Shown piece by piece: positions 8,903-19,510 of a stretch of 64,000 bases of DNA. The notes below the pieces were generated by a model. That model worked only from the letters and a program-made list of their open reading frames with translations, had not been told where the DNA came from and did no database searches. Source of the DNA: Burkholderia sp. Ax-1719 (lineage in GTDB: Bacteria > Pseudomonadota > Gammaproteobacteria > Burkholderiales > Burkholderiaceae); contig NZ_VWWJ01000005.1 in assembly GCF_011753055.1 (NCBI RefSeq), positions 248,001 to 312,000 of the forward strand, written 5' to 3'. The stretch's first letter is position 1, and each line of letters begins with the position of its first letter. Made by a program: the position numbers and the translations under genes.

Positions 8903-9984
8903 CAGGCTTTCTCGATGGCGGCCATGCGCGCTTCGATGCGCGACAGCAGGCGCTTGAACCAGCCGTTGAGCAGCGTGTTGGACGCCGCCGCGAGCGTCGA
9001 GCACGCGAGGATGCGATAGACGTCGTTACGCGTGACCTTGGATGGCCGCGCGGGATCGAGCCAGTCTTCGTTGGCCACCAGCAGCTCCAGCGTTTCTAGG
9101 CCGATCAGGATCGGCCACAGGCACGCCAGACGCAGACGCACCGAAAGACGCGGTAGCGCGAACGTATAGTCGATGGCCGCGCGGAAGTGGTCGAGCGCGA
9201 TGCGCACGAGGCTGAACATCAGCGGACGCGCGCGCGGCGAAGTGCCCGGCTGCAGCAGATCTTCGGGCGTGAGCGCGGCTTGCGCGAGCATCGTCGTGGG
9301 CAGATAGCAGCGTCCGATGCGCAGATCCTTGCCGCAGTCGCGCAGCACATTCACCAGTTGCAGCGCCTTGCCAAAGCGTATGCCGCGCTGATACATGGTC
9401 TCGCGCAGTTCTGGCGCGAGCGTGCCCGGCAGGTGCATATAGGTCATCTTCGTCCAGAACTCGCCCACGCAGCCCGCCACCAGATACGTATAGCGGTCGA
9501 GCGCGTCCCAGGTGCCAAGCGCGGCCACCTGCCCCGAGCGTTCGTCCGGGAAGGTGTTCAGATCGAATTCCATGCCCTCGGTGAGCGTCGTGACGATCTC
9601 ACGCACGGCCACGCGGTCGGCTTCGTCGAGTTGCGCGAGCACGTCCAGTGCGCCGCCCAGCGATTCGAGCAGCAGTTTTTCGTCCGATTGCATCTGCTGA
9701 CCCGCCACTTCGCTGGCGATGTGGGCGAGGGCGTCGTCGTTCGCGGTTCCTGTACGCGCATGGGTGCCGTTGACGCGTTCGCGGAACGCCAGCAGCAGCG
9801 CGAGGCGCTGGGCGGGTGGGATCAGCGAGGTATCGGCAATGGTGTCGGCGGCGCGCGCGAGCAGATACGCCTCGCCCACGGGGTCGCGCATGCCGGCGGG
9901 CAGCACGCGCATCGTGAGGTAGAACGAGCGGGAAACGCCCTTGAGCAAGGGGCCGAGCAGGAAGGCCCGATTGGAATTCTGCAT
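8902..9984 (-). CDS. Squalene/phytoene synthase family protein
   Basis: A 360-residue trans-isoprenyl diphosphate synthase, head-to-head type, which would join two C15 or C20 prenyl diphosphates at the membrane. Both Mg-diphosphate-binding aspartate motifs are intact: D47TIAD51 and D216CGKD220 (in NVLRDCGKD). FYLTMRVLP near the N-terminus and YTYLVAGCVGEFW (166-178) fit squalene synthases. The start at 9984 gives the usual length; an upstream ATG at 10014 would add 10 residues and neither has a strong ribosome site. Squalene synthase is the likelier call than phytoene synthase. No hopanoid, shc or carotenoid gene is nearby. Confidence 0.75.
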   Translation of the reverse strand: MQNSNRAFLLGPLLKGVSRSFYLTMRVLPAGMRDPVGEAYLLARAADTIADTSLIPPAQRLALLLAFRERVNGTHARTGTANDDALAHIASEVAGQQMQSDEKLLLESLGGALDVLAQLDEADRVAVREIVTTLTEGMEFDLNTFPDERSGQVAALGTWDALDRYTYLVAGCVGEFWTKMTYMHLPGTLAPELRETMYQRGIRFGKALQLVNVLRDCGKDLRIGRCYLPTTMLAQAALTPEDLLQPGTSPRARPLMFSLVRIALDHFRAAIDYTFALPRLSVRLRLACLWPILIGLETLELLVANEDWLDPARPSKVTRNDVYRILACSTLAAASNTLLNGWFKRLLSRIEARMAAIEKA

Positions 9985-10359
9985 GTTGGTTGGACAGTGG
10001 AGCGGCAGCGGCATTGTAGCGTGGACGAGGGGTGGTCCCTGACATGACAGGCGATCGACATCCCGCTTTCGGCCCGATGCGACCCCTTGTGCGCGCATTC
10101 ATCTGACTGTCTGCGCTCTGTCAGCGTTGGTAATCCATCTGATTACAGCGAATTTCGAATCTCGTTCGCTGATTGCGCCCGCAACGGGAAACTGAAAGGC
10201 GGCGCAGCCCCCTTGGGTCCGACGCTTCAGCATCTTTGACCATTCTCCGCGTGCGCTCCACGCAATATTGATGAAAGTAATCCAGGTAACGCGTGGGTAA
10301 TTCCCCGCTGCGCCGCGCCCTCTAGACTCCGCCGATGCTTTTGTCACGGAGTGCCGTTC
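9985..10359. other. Intergenic region, divergent promoters presumed
   Basis: 375 bases between the leftward synthase and a rightward small gene. A 6-base inverted repeat GTAATC/GATTAC lies at 10130-10146. I see no gene here; both flanking promoters should be inside it but are not clear enough to place. Confidence 0.45.
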
Positions 10360-10758
10360 ATGTCCACGTCCACGTCACTAGCCATCGATTCGTTGCGCGG
10401 TTTCGAGCTGACCGCGGACGGCCAGTATCTGATGGTCAACGGCAATCAGCCGGACAGCGTCGCGCTGCATTGCTCGGTCCTGCACGAGATGCTGGCTGCC
10501 TTGTCCAATGCCATCGGCCGCTCGGAGCGCATTCGCCACAAGACCGCGAGCGTGAAGTTCGCGATGCCTTGCGAAGCGTGGGAAGTGGGCCGCGAGAACG
10601 GCGCTGTGCAGCATCTCGTGGTCAGCTTCAGGCTGCCTGGCGGCGCGGAACTCTCGTTCAGGCTGCATCCGGCGCAAGCCGCGCATATGACCGAAGTGCT
10701 CTCGCTCGCAACCGGTCTTGCCAAGCCGCTGCGGCCCAGCGGGATGCGCATGCAATAG
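10360..10758 (+). CDS. Hypothetical protein, 132 residues
   Basis: No signal peptide or membrane segment. The ATG at 10360 is 8 bases after CGGAG; a GTG three codons upstream is the alternative. The protein has a beta-rich pattern (FELTADGQYLMVNGN, VQHLVVSFRLPGGAELSFRL) and a helix LHEMLAALSNAIGRSERIR, as in a small cytoplasmic alpha/beta protein. I do not recognise a domain. It lies upstream of the BamA paralogue in the same direction, 149 bases away, so co-transcription is possible but not shown. Confidence 0.6.
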   Translation: MSTSTSLAIDSLRGFELTADGQYLMVNGNQPDSVALHCSVLHEMLAALSNAIGRSERIRHKTASVKFAMPCEAWEVGRENGAVQHLVVSFRLPGGAELSFRLHPAQAAHMTEVLSLATGLAKPLRPSGMRMQ

Positions 10759-10907
10759 CCGCCGCCCTCTAGCCGCTGCACGCAGCCGGGTTGCGTGCGC
10801 CCAATTCGTCACGCGCTGGCGCGGTCCGCCGCGCCGCGTCCCTCGCGTCGCGCCGGTTTGCGCGGCGTATTCGTTTGTCTTCGCTGGCCTACTTCTCGAC
10901 TTCCCGC

Positions 10908-13220
10908 ATGACGGTTTCATCTTCTTCGCGCTACGCGCGCGCGCTGACCTTCGCCGGCTTCGGATTCGGCATCGCCGCCACCGCGCAAGCCACCGAGCCC
11001 TTCGTGGTCCAGGACATCCGCATCGACGGACTGGCGCGCATCGAACCGGGCACTGTGTTCGCCTATCTGCCCATCAAGCAGGGCGACACCTTCACCGACG
11101 ACAAGGCCTCCGACGCCATCCGCGCGCTCTACGCCACCGGCTTTTTCAGCGACGTGCGCGTGTCCACCGAAGGCCGCACGGTGGTCGTGCAGGTGCAGGA
11201 ACGCCCGGCCATCGGCACGATCGATTTCGCGGGTATCCACGAATTCGACAAGGACAATCTCACCAAGGCGCTGGGCGCCGTGGGCCTGTCGCCGGGCCGC
11301 AGCTTCGACAAGGCGCTTGTGGACCGTTCGGAACAGGAACTCAAGCGCCAGTACCTCACGCGCGGCTATTACGCCGCCGAAGTCACCACCACGGTTACGC
11401 CGATCGACCGCAATCGCGTGGCCCTGCTGTTTTCCGTGATCGAAGGACCGAGCGCGAAGATCCGCCAGGTCAACTTCATCGGCAACAAGGTATTCAGCGA
11501 GAGCACGCTGCGCGATGAAATGCAGCTGTCCACGCCGAACTGGTTCTCGTGGTACACGAAGAACGATCTGTACTCCAAAGAGAAGCTGACGGGCGACCTG
11601 GAGAACGTGCGCTCGTACTATCTCGATCGCGGCTACCTGGAATTCAACATCGATTCGACCCAGGTGTCGCTCTCGCCCGACAAGAAGGACATGTACCTGA
11701 CGATTTCGGTGCATGAGGGCGAGCCTTACACGATTTCCAGCGTGAATCTGGCAGGCAATCTGCTCGATCGCGAGGCGGAATTGAAGAAGCTGGTCGCCGT
11801 GAAGCCGGGGCAGCGCTTTTCGGCCTCGAAGCTCAAGGACACCACCAAGGCGCTGGTCGATAAACTCGGTGAATACGGCTACGCGTTTGCGACCGTCAAT
11901 GCCGAGCCGCAGATCGATCAGGTCCATCACACCGTCGCGCTGACGCTGCAGGTCGATCCGAGCCGCCGCGTGTATGTGCGCCGCGTGAATGTAGTGGGCA
12001 ATACGCGTACGCGCGATGAAGTGGTGCGCCGCGAGATGCGCCAGCTCGAAAGCTCATGGTTCGATTCGAACCGCCTGGCGCTGTCGAAGGATCGTATCAA
12101 CCGTCTTGGCTATTTCACCGATGTCGATGTCAGCACCGTGCCCGTGGAAGGCACCCAGGATGAAGTCGACGTGGACGTGAAGGTAACCGAGAAGCCCACT
12201 GGCACGCTGTCGCTGGGCGTGGGTTACGGCTCGGGCGAAGGGCCGATCATTTCGGCGGGGATTTCGCAGGACAACGTGTTTGGCACGGGCAAGAGTTTGT
12301 CGCTGAACGTGAATACGGCGTCCACGTATCGCACGCTGTCGGTCACGCAGGTCGATCCGTATTTCACGGTGGACGGCATCAAGCGCATCACCGATGTCTA
12401 TTACCGCACCACCGAGCCGCTCTACTATTCGAGCACCAACGACACGAGTTTCCGCATCGTGTCGTATGGTGCGGACATGAAATTCGGCATCCCGTTCTCC
12501 GAAACCGACATGGTGTATTTCGGTCTGGGCATCGAGCAGGACCGCCTGGATATCGACTCGGAAACGCCGCAGACGTACAAGGATTACGTGGCCGAGTTCG
12601 GGCGCGTGTCGAACACGGTGCCGTTCACGGTGGGCTGGTCGCGCGATAATCGCGACAGCGCGCTGGTGCCAAGCCGCGGTTACTTCGCTCAGGCCAACGC
12701 CGAAGTCGGCACGCCGGCCGGGACTGAGTATTACAAAGCCGATGCGCAAATGCAGTACTACTACTCATTCGCGCGCGGCTTCGTGCTGGGTCTGAACTTC
12801 CAGGGCGGCTACGGCAACGGCCTGGGCGGCAAGCCGTATCCGATCTTCAAGAACTACTACGCGGGCGGTATCGGTTCCGTGCGCGGTTACGAGTCGGGCT
12901 CGCTGGGGCCGCGCGATACGACCACCAACGATCCGATCGGCGGTTCGAAGATGGTGGTCGGCAATATCGAGCTGACGTTCCCGCTTCCGGGCACAGGCTA
13001 CGACCGCACGCTGCGTGTGTTCACCTTCGTCGACGGCGGCAACGTCTGGGGTACCGAAGGCAGCAGCACCGGCGCGAATGGTCTGCGTTACAGCTACGGC
13101 GCCGGTCTGGAGTGGATTTCGCCGATCGGCCCGCTCAAGCTCGACCTCGGTTTCCCGATCGTCAAGCACGCGGGCGACCAGTACCAGAAGTTCCAGTTCC
13201 AGATCGGCACGTCGTTCTAA
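10908..13220 (+). CDS. bamA: BamA/Omp85-family outer-membrane assembly protein, orphan paralogue
   Basis: A 770-residue Omp85 protein. Signal peptide at residues 1-28 (ending AQA), five POTRA domains (~29-430; the first is FVVQDIRIDGLARIEPGTVF) and a 16-strand barrel (~430-770) ending in F. The loop-6 motif VRGY is present (GSVRGYESGSLGPRD). The ATG at 10908 gives a proper signal peptide and the typical BamA length; longer in-frame starts do not. BamA folds beta-barrel proteins into the outer membrane. The canonical gene usually sits with rseP, skp, lpxD and fabZ; here the neighbours are unrelated, so this looks like a second copy. It is very close to the Burkholderia BamA pattern throughout, so it may be functional. 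Confidence 0.9.
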   Translation: MTVSSSSRYARALTFAGFGFGIAATAQATEPFVVQDIRIDGLARIEPGTVFAYLPIKQGDTFTDDKASDAIRALYATGFFSDVRVSTEGRTVVVQVQERPAIGTIDFAGIHEFDKDNLTKALGAVGLSPGRSFDKALVDRSEQELKRQYLTRGYYAAEVTTTVTPIDRNRVALLFSVIEGPSAKIRQVNFIGNKVFSESTLRDEMQLSTPNWFSWYTKNDLYSKEKLTGDLENVRSYYLDRGYLEFNIDSTQVSLSPDKKDMYLTISVHEGEPYTISSVNLAGNLLDREAELKKLVAVKPGQRFSASKLKDTTKALVDKLGEYGYAFATVNAEPQIDQVHHTVALTLQVDPSRRVYVRRVNVVGNTRTRDEVVRREMRQLESSWFDSNRLALSKDRINRLGYFTDVDVSTVPVEGTQDEVDVDVKVTEKPTGTLSLGVGYGSGEGPIISAGISQDNVFGTGKSLSLNVNTASTYRTLSVTQVDPYFTVDGIKRITDVYYRTTEPLYYSSTNDTSFRIVSYGADMKFGIPFSETDMVYFGLGIEQDRLDIDSETPQTYKDYVAEFGRVSNTVPFTVGWSRDNRDSALVPSRGYFAQANAEVGTPAGTEYYKADAQMQYYYSFARGFVLGLNFQGGYGNGLGGKPYPIFKNYYAGGIGSVRGYESGSLGPRDTTTNDPIGGSKMVVGNIELTFPLPGTGYDRTLRVFTFVDGGNVWGTEGSSTGANGLRYSYGAGLEWISPIGPLKLDLGFPIVKHAGDQYQKFQFQIGTSF

Positions 13221-13234
13221 ACGGCTAAACCCGC

Positions 13235-15463
13235 TTAGAAGTCGATCGTCGACGACAGCTCGACCGTGCGGCCCAGGCCCACGGCGATCTGGTTCGAACC
13301 CGCCGCGCTCCAGTAGCGTTTGTTGGTGGCGTTCTCCAGATTGGCCTGCACGGAAACGCGCTTGCCATGCACGCGCGTTTCATAGCGCAGGCCCGCCGTG
13401 AAGATCGTATAGCCGCCGATCCACGCCTGATTCGCGCCGTTTACCGCACGCGGGCCGGTGTAGTAGAGCCCGCCGTTGACGGCCAGCCCGGTGAGCGCGG
13501 GCACGCGGTATTCGGCGAACAGGCTGGCCGTTACGTGCGGCGTGTTCTCGGGCACCTTGCCGAGCAGCGTGGGATCGCTCGATTCGGTGGTTTTCGCATC
13601 GAGATACATCGCCGATGCTGACACTGAAACATTGCGCACCGGCTCACCCTGCACGGAAAACTCCAGGCCGCGATAGCGCGCCATGCCGTCGAGCGTATAG
13701 ACATTGCTGGTGTTGGTTTCCGCCGAAGGCTGGCGCAGGTTGAACAGCGCGACCGACACCAGCGTGTTGCCCGGCAGACGCGTGCGCACGCCCACTTCTT
13801 CCTGGCGGCTCACGGCCGCAGGCAGGATCTGATACGCGTTCGCGGCTGTCGCGGGCGCGCTGCCCGGCGATTCGAGCGCTTCCACATAGCTCGCGTAGAC
13901 GCTGGTATTGGGCGTCAGGCGATACGTGATGCTGCCCGAAGGCGAGGTGCGGTTGATGTTCTGGCTCGGCGTGCCTGCCTGCGAACTCGTGTACTGCGAG
14001 TAGCGCACCGCGCCCATCACCTGGAGACGCGAAGTCAGATCGATCTGATCGAACAGATACAGACCGCTATTGCGCACATGCTGGGCGTAAAACGCCTTGC
14101 TGGTGGCGCTGCGCGTGAGCTTGGCGATGTCGATCGGATCGTAGAGATTCTGCGTAGCCGTGTAGGTGTAGGTCGTGAAATCCGGCTGGAACAGCCAGTT
14201 CTGCGTGCCGCCTACTGTCACGGTGTGCGTGAACGGACCGGTTTTGAAGTCGCCGTTCACTTCCAGACGCACGTTCTTGTTCTCGTACATCTGCCCATTC
14301 TGCTGGCTGCCTTGCAGCGTGCCTGTGCCGGTCGCCACGTTGTACTTCTGGAACACCCACGCCCAGCGGTCGCGTCGCGTGATCGACTGGCCGATCGAGA
14401 AGTTCGCGCTCCAGTGGTCGTTGAAGGTGTAATCGGCGCGCACGAGTTGCGAGGTGGCGCTCGCATACGTCGGGCGATTGTTGGGCACCAGCAGGCGGCT
14501 CGGGTCCGGCATCGCGGGCAGCGTGATGACGCCGTTGACGGCCGCGAGCGGCGCAATGCCCGCCTGCTCGACGATCTTCGTTTCGATGTGTTCGAGATCG
14601 TATTGCAGCTTGAGCTGACTGTTCACGCGCCAGTCGAACGCGGCGCTCACGAACTTGCGATAGCCGCGGTCCCCTTCGATGGGCGTTTCAACGTGCTCGT
14701 CCATCGCATTGACACGGAGTCCGAATTGATCGTCCGGGCCGAAACGGCGCGCGATATCCACGGCCGCGCCAATCGAGCCATTCGAATCGCCCAGCACGCT
14801 CAGGCTCGTGACCGGATCGCTGCCCGCGCGTTTCATCACCATGTTGACGATGCCGGCCGGCACCGTGAAGCCGTAGTAGAGCGCCGACGCACCCTTGAGC
14901 ACTTCCACGCGCTCCTTGTCTTCCATCGGCATCCAGATGTTGTTGTCGATGGGCAGCAGGCCGTCGATATAGAAGCTCGAACGGTTGTCCAGCGCGATGC
15001 CGCGCACGGAGAGGTTGTCGTAGGCGAGGCCGTTGAGCTGCTGGCGCGAGACGCCCGCGACGTTGCGCACGGCGTCGAACAGGCCGGTCGCGCCCTGGGC
15101 GTCCAGCAGATCGCGCGTGACGACGTTTACGGTCGCGGCCACGTCGAGCGCGTCCTGGCCGCGATACTGGCCGGTTTCGACGCTCTTCGGCGCAAAGCCT
15201 TGCGTCTTGCCGCTGGTGATCTTGATCGGGGCGAGTTGTTGGCCGGGCTGGCCTGAATCCGCAGCAGGTTTTTCGCCCGAACTGGCGTTATCCGATTTCG
15301 CATTCGCATCGGCACGGGTGGCGCTGTCTGACGGCGCGTCGGCGGCCAGCGCGGGCAGGGCGGTCAGTCCGAGACTCCCAATCGCGCCGATCACACCGGC
15401 GGCCAGCAATGCGTTGATCAATCGGTGACGGCGGCCATGAAGGCCCTGTGCGGCATACGACAT
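13235..15463 (-). CDS. TonB-dependent outer-membrane receptor (siderophore type)
   Basis: A 742-residue receptor. The start at 15463 follows a purine-rich AGGGGTTGGG; the frame stays open upstream but without a ribosome site. The signal peptide ends around ALPALAAD (~residue 42). A low-complexity Ala/Ser/Asp linker follows, then a plug domain (~75-220: NVVTRDLLDAQGATGLFDAV, VSRQQLNGLAYDNLSVRGI, MEDKERVEVLKGASALYYG) and a 22-strand barrel ending in the outer-membrane signature TIDF. It should import a ferric siderophore or similar iron complex using TonB energy. A Fur-like site lies upstream. No siderophore synthesis or ABC genes are nearby, suggesting uptake of a xenosiderophore. Confidence 0.9.
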   Translation of the reverse strand: MSYAAQGLHGRRHRLINALLAAGVIGAIGSLGLTALPALAADAPSDSATRADANAKSDNASSGEKPAADSGQPGQQLAPIKITSGKTQGFAPKSVETGQYRGQDALDVAATVNVVTRDLLDAQGATGLFDAVRNVAGVSRQQLNGLAYDNLSVRGIALDNRSSFYIDGLLPIDNNIWMPMEDKERVEVLKGASALYYGFTVPAGIVNMVMKRAGSDPVTSLSVLGDSNGSIGAAVDIARRFGPDDQFGLRVNAMDEHVETPIEGDRGYRKFVSAAFDWRVNSQLKLQYDLEHIETKIVEQAGIAPLAAVNGVITLPAMPDPSRLLVPNNRPTYASATSQLVRADYTFNDHWSANFSIGQSITRRDRWAWVFQKYNVATGTGTLQGSQQNGQMYENKNVRLEVNGDFKTGPFTHTVTVGGTQNWLFQPDFTTYTYTATQNLYDPIDIAKLTRSATSKAFYAQHVRNSGLYLFDQIDLTSRLQVMGAVRYSQYTSSQAGTPSQNINRTSPSGSITYRLTPNTSVYASYVEALESPGSAPATAANAYQILPAAVSRQEEVGVRTRLPGNTLVSVALFNLRQPSAETNTSNVYTLDGMARYRGLEFSVQGEPVRNVSVSASAMYLDAKTTESSDPTLLGKVPENTPHVTASLFAEYRVPALTGLAVNGGLYYTGPRAVNGANQAWIGGYTIFTAGLRYETRVHGKRVSVQANLENATNKRYWSAAGSNQIAVGLGRTVELSSTIDF

Positions 15464-15575
15464 CGAACCCAACCCCTGTTTATTCTTGCGGACGCGCGCG
15501 GGCCGGCCGTTGCCGAAAAACGGCAAAGCGCCGAGGTTTATGCCTCGCGGGTCAAGCTGTTTGAAAGTCCGCAAT

Positions 15576-15594
15576 AATAATGCGAATGATTCTT
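15576..15594 (-). promoter_or_regulatory. Putative Fur box of the TonB-dependent receptor
   Basis: The plus-strand 19-mer AATAATGCGAATGATTCTT matches 13 of 19 positions of the classical Fur consensus. It lies in an AT-rich patch about 115 bases upstream of the receptor start, as expected for iron-repressed expression. Confidence 0.6.
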
Positions 15595-15660
15595 AATTGC
15601 GACTGTAATTTTTATGCAAGGGTCGGATGTGGGTTTCTGACAACAGCGTAAGAAATGGCG

Positions 15661-16611
15661 TCAGATGAGCAGTTCGAGCGAGTGATAGAGCCGCCGCCGC
15701 TCGGGGTCTTGCGAAGCCTCGCCCGCCCGGATCGCCTCCTTGAGGCAGTCGAGAAAGCATTCGGCGGCGGCGGAAAGCGGCACGCCGCGCCGCGCAACCA
15801 CGCTCACCACCGTGCGGTCCACTTCTTCCTGAAGCGTGAGCGCCTGCAGATTCTCGCGCGCGAAGCGCGTCTCGACCAGCGGCCAGGGAAAGATGCTCAC
15901 CATATCGGTGTTCATGATGAGCCCCATCGCCACGATGAACGAATGCGCCAGATGCACGTTGCGGGGCAGCGGCAGGCCGTGGCGGCGGAATACATCGTCG
16001 GTGACCATTTCCTTGCTGGCCGGATCCCAGTTGAGCAGCCATTCGCATTCCTGCAGATCGGCAAGCGAATGCGCGTGTTCGAGCGGATGGCCTTTGCGCA
16101 CGACCACGGCGGATTCGGTCGCGAAGATCGGCGTCTGCGAAAACTCGGTGTGCAGGGACGCCAGCCCCGGTTTGCCGAGCGAAAAGTCGAGCGTGCCGTC
16201 GCGCAGGCGCGGCATCACGATATTCAGGAGTCCCTCGTAGAATTCCAGCTGCATGCCGGGCATGCGCTCGCGAAAACGCGTGACCGCATCGGGCAGGAAC
16301 GAGAGCGCGAGCCACGGCGTCACGCCGATCGAGAGCTTGCCGCCGCCACTGCCGCGCCGGGCGTCAAGTTCGTCCTGGGCGCGCGAGAGCTGATGCACGA
16401 TCGCGCGCGCATGGACGAGCAGCGCCTGGCCGGCTTCAGTGAACGCAATGCCGTTGGCGTTGCGCGACACTAGGGCAATTTGTTGCTCGGCTTCCAGCTC
16501 GCGCACCGCCTTGGTGGCGGCCGCCGGCGAAATGCCGAGCGCGCGCGCCGCCGCGCGGATGCTGCCGGTATCGGCCATGGCGACGAGCGCCCGGAACTGA
16601 TGGAACTTCAT
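15661..16611 (-). CDS. LysR-type regulator of the M20/MHS module
   Basis: A 316-residue LysR protein: helix-turn-helix at residues ~3-62 (FHQFRALVAMADTGSIRAAA, SPAAATKAVRELEAE) and an effector domain beginning with GKLSIGVTPWLALSFLPDAV. It is divergent from the M20 amidohydrolase at 16731 (119 bases between starts) and likely regulates it and the MHS transporter that follows. It is clearly paralogous to the LysR at 61363 (MKLHQLKALAAVAETGSI, ISIGVTPVTALLRPLADCL), which serves a similar module. Confidence 0.85.
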   Translation of the reverse strand: MKFHQFRALVAMADTGSIRAAARALGISPAAATKAVRELEAEQQIALVSRNANGIAFTEAGQALLVHARAIVHQLSRAQDELDARRGSGGGKLSIGVTPWLALSFLPDAVTRFRERMPGMQLEFYEGLLNIVMPRLRDGTLDFSLGKPGLASLHTEFSQTPIFATESAVVVRKGHPLEHAHSLADLQECEWLLNWDPASKEMVTDDVFRRHGLPLPRNVHLAHSFIVAMGLIMNTDMVSIFPWPLVETRFARENLQALTLQEEVDRTVVSVVARRGVPLSAAAECFLDCLKEAIRAGEASQDPERRRLYHSLELLI

Positions 16612-16730
16612 GAGGGAAAACCCGGGTGAAAACCTGCGGTTGGCGGGCTAACCATTTTAGGGCTGTCGGCGAAAAATCGGCGTCATTATCCTGAGGCATC
16701 CAGCTATCACAGCGTTTCAGGAGACGACGG

Positions 16731-17906
<1,176 letters not shown>

Positions 17907-17992
17907 CGCGCAGCGAGCCAGTGGTTGCACGAGGCATCAGGGCAGCGGGAAGCGGCGCATGAACGCCGACGCGGCCCAGGAGGAGACACACG

Positions 17993-19330
17993 ATGAACGC
18001 CAGCACCTTGCACACCGAAGCGGACGCCGCCGCGCCCGCTTCGTCATTCGCTGCGCGCGTCTCGCGCGCCAAGGCCATCGCCGCGATCACACTCGGCAAT
18101 GGTCTGGAGTTTTTCGACTTCACGGTCTATAGCTTCTTCGCGACGACCATCGGCACGCTGTTCTTTCCCGTGCATGGCGCGCTGAACCAGTTGTTGCTCG
18201 CCGTGGGCAGCTTCGGCGTGGGCTTTATCGTGCGGCCGATCGGCGGCGTGATGATCGGCGCGTTCGCCGACCGCGCGGGCCGCAAGGCCGCCATGACGCT
18301 GACGCTGTGGCTCATGGCGCTTGGCTCCGCGTTGATCGCCTTCGCGCCCACTTACGCGCAGATCGGCCTGGCCGCGCCCGCGCTGATCGTGTTCGCGCGG
18401 CTGGTGCAGGGTTTTGCGGTGGGCGGCGAAGTCGGGGCCTCGACCGCGATGTTGCTCGAATACGCCGACGACCGTTCGCGCGGTTTCTATGGCAGCTGGC
18501 AGTTCGTGAGTCAGGGCCTCAATACGGTGTGCGGCGCGTTGCTGGGCGTGGCGCTTTCGACCGCGCTGTCGCCTGCGGCGCTGCAAAGCTGGGGCTGGCG
18601 CGTGCCCTTCGTGATCGGCATGCTGGTGGTGCCGGTGGGCGTGTATATCCGCCGCCATCTCAATGAAACGCTGGAGCATGTCGAGCCAGTGGACGCCGAT
18701 ACGACGGTGGCCGTGGCGGCGCGCCCGGTGCGGGAGATTTTTGCGCGCCATCGCACGGCGCTCGTTGCGGGCGTGCTGACCACCATCGGCGGCACGGCGG
18801 CGAACTACATCGTGCTGTTCTACATGTCCACTTATGCGATCAAGATTCTCGGCTTGCCGATGTCGGTGGGCATGGGTGCGGCGCTGGTGGCCGCGCTCGT
18901 CACGGCGGTTTGCTCGCCGTTCGCGGGCATGCTGTCCGACCGGTTCGGACGCAAGCGTGTGCTCGGCTACTCGCGTGCGCTGTTGATCGCGGTGATCTAT
19001 CCCGCCTTCATGCTGATTCATTCGGTGCCGACCGTGCCGGCGGTGTTGGGGGTTGTTGCGGTGCTCGGCGCGATTGTCGCTTTTACGGCAGTGCCGAATA
19101 TCGTCATGCTCCCCGAACTTTTCCCGCAGTCGATGCGTGTAACCGGCATGTCGATGGTTTATTGCGTGGGCGTGTCGATCTTCGGCGGCTTTGCGCAGTT
19201 CTTCGCGACCTGGCTGATCCAGTTATTCGGCAATCCGCTTGCACCGGCGTGGTATCTGATCGGCTGCGGTGCGGTCTCGCTGATTGCATTGCCGTTGATC
19301 CGCGAACCGGCTGGACGTCCGCTCGACTGA
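17993..19330 (+). CDS. MHS-family transporter of the amidohydrolase module
   Basis: A 445-residue 12-TM MFS protein with the MHS hallmarks: GNGLEFFDFTVYSFFATTIG (residues ~35-54), RPIGGVMIGAFADRAGRK (~82-99), RLVQGFAVGGEVGAST (~138-153). An excellent AGGAGGAGA precedes the ATG. It is downstream of the M20 hydrolase and probably carries that enzyme's substrate or product in symport with protons. It closely resembles the transporter at 62417, which also pairs with an M20 hydrolase and a LysR. Confidence 0.88.
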   Translation: MNASTLHTEADAAAPASSFAARVSRAKAIAAITLGNGLEFFDFTVYSFFATTIGTLFFPVHGALNQLLLAVGSFGVGFIVRPIGGVMIGAFADRAGRKAAMTLTLWLMALGSALIAFAPTYAQIGLAAPALIVFARLVQGFAVGGEVGASTAMLLEYADDRSRGFYGSWQFVSQGLNTVCGALLGVALSTALSPAALQSWGWRVPFVIGMLVVPVGVYIRRHLNETLEHVEPVDADTTVAVAARPVREIFARHRTALVAGVLTTIGGTAANYIVLFYMSTYAIKILGLPMSVGMGAALVAALVTAVCSPFAGMLSDRFGRKRVLGYSRALLIAVIYPAFMLIHSVPTVPAVLGVVAVLGAIVAFTAVPNIVMLPELFPQSMRVTGMSMVYCVGVSIFGGFAQFFATWLIQLFGNPLAPAWYLIGCGAVSLIALPLIREPAGRPLD

Positions 19331-19510
19331 AGCGGACGCATTTGTCCGACACGTCGGATAAATTCGATGGGGTTAAATGATGTGGCGCGCGCTATAAATT
19401 TTTGGCGCGCGCCACATGTTTCTTTACGCGGCATTTGCACGCCGCTTTCTAGAATCGAGCCATGTTCAACTACATGGCGCACCGGTTCTATCGGCAAGCG
19501 CCTCGCTCAT

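Noticed and set aside
15464..15574. Upstream in-frame extension of the TonB receptor
   Set aside because: It would place about 37 extra residues before the signal peptide; the ATG at 15463 has a ribosome site and a normal signal sequence.
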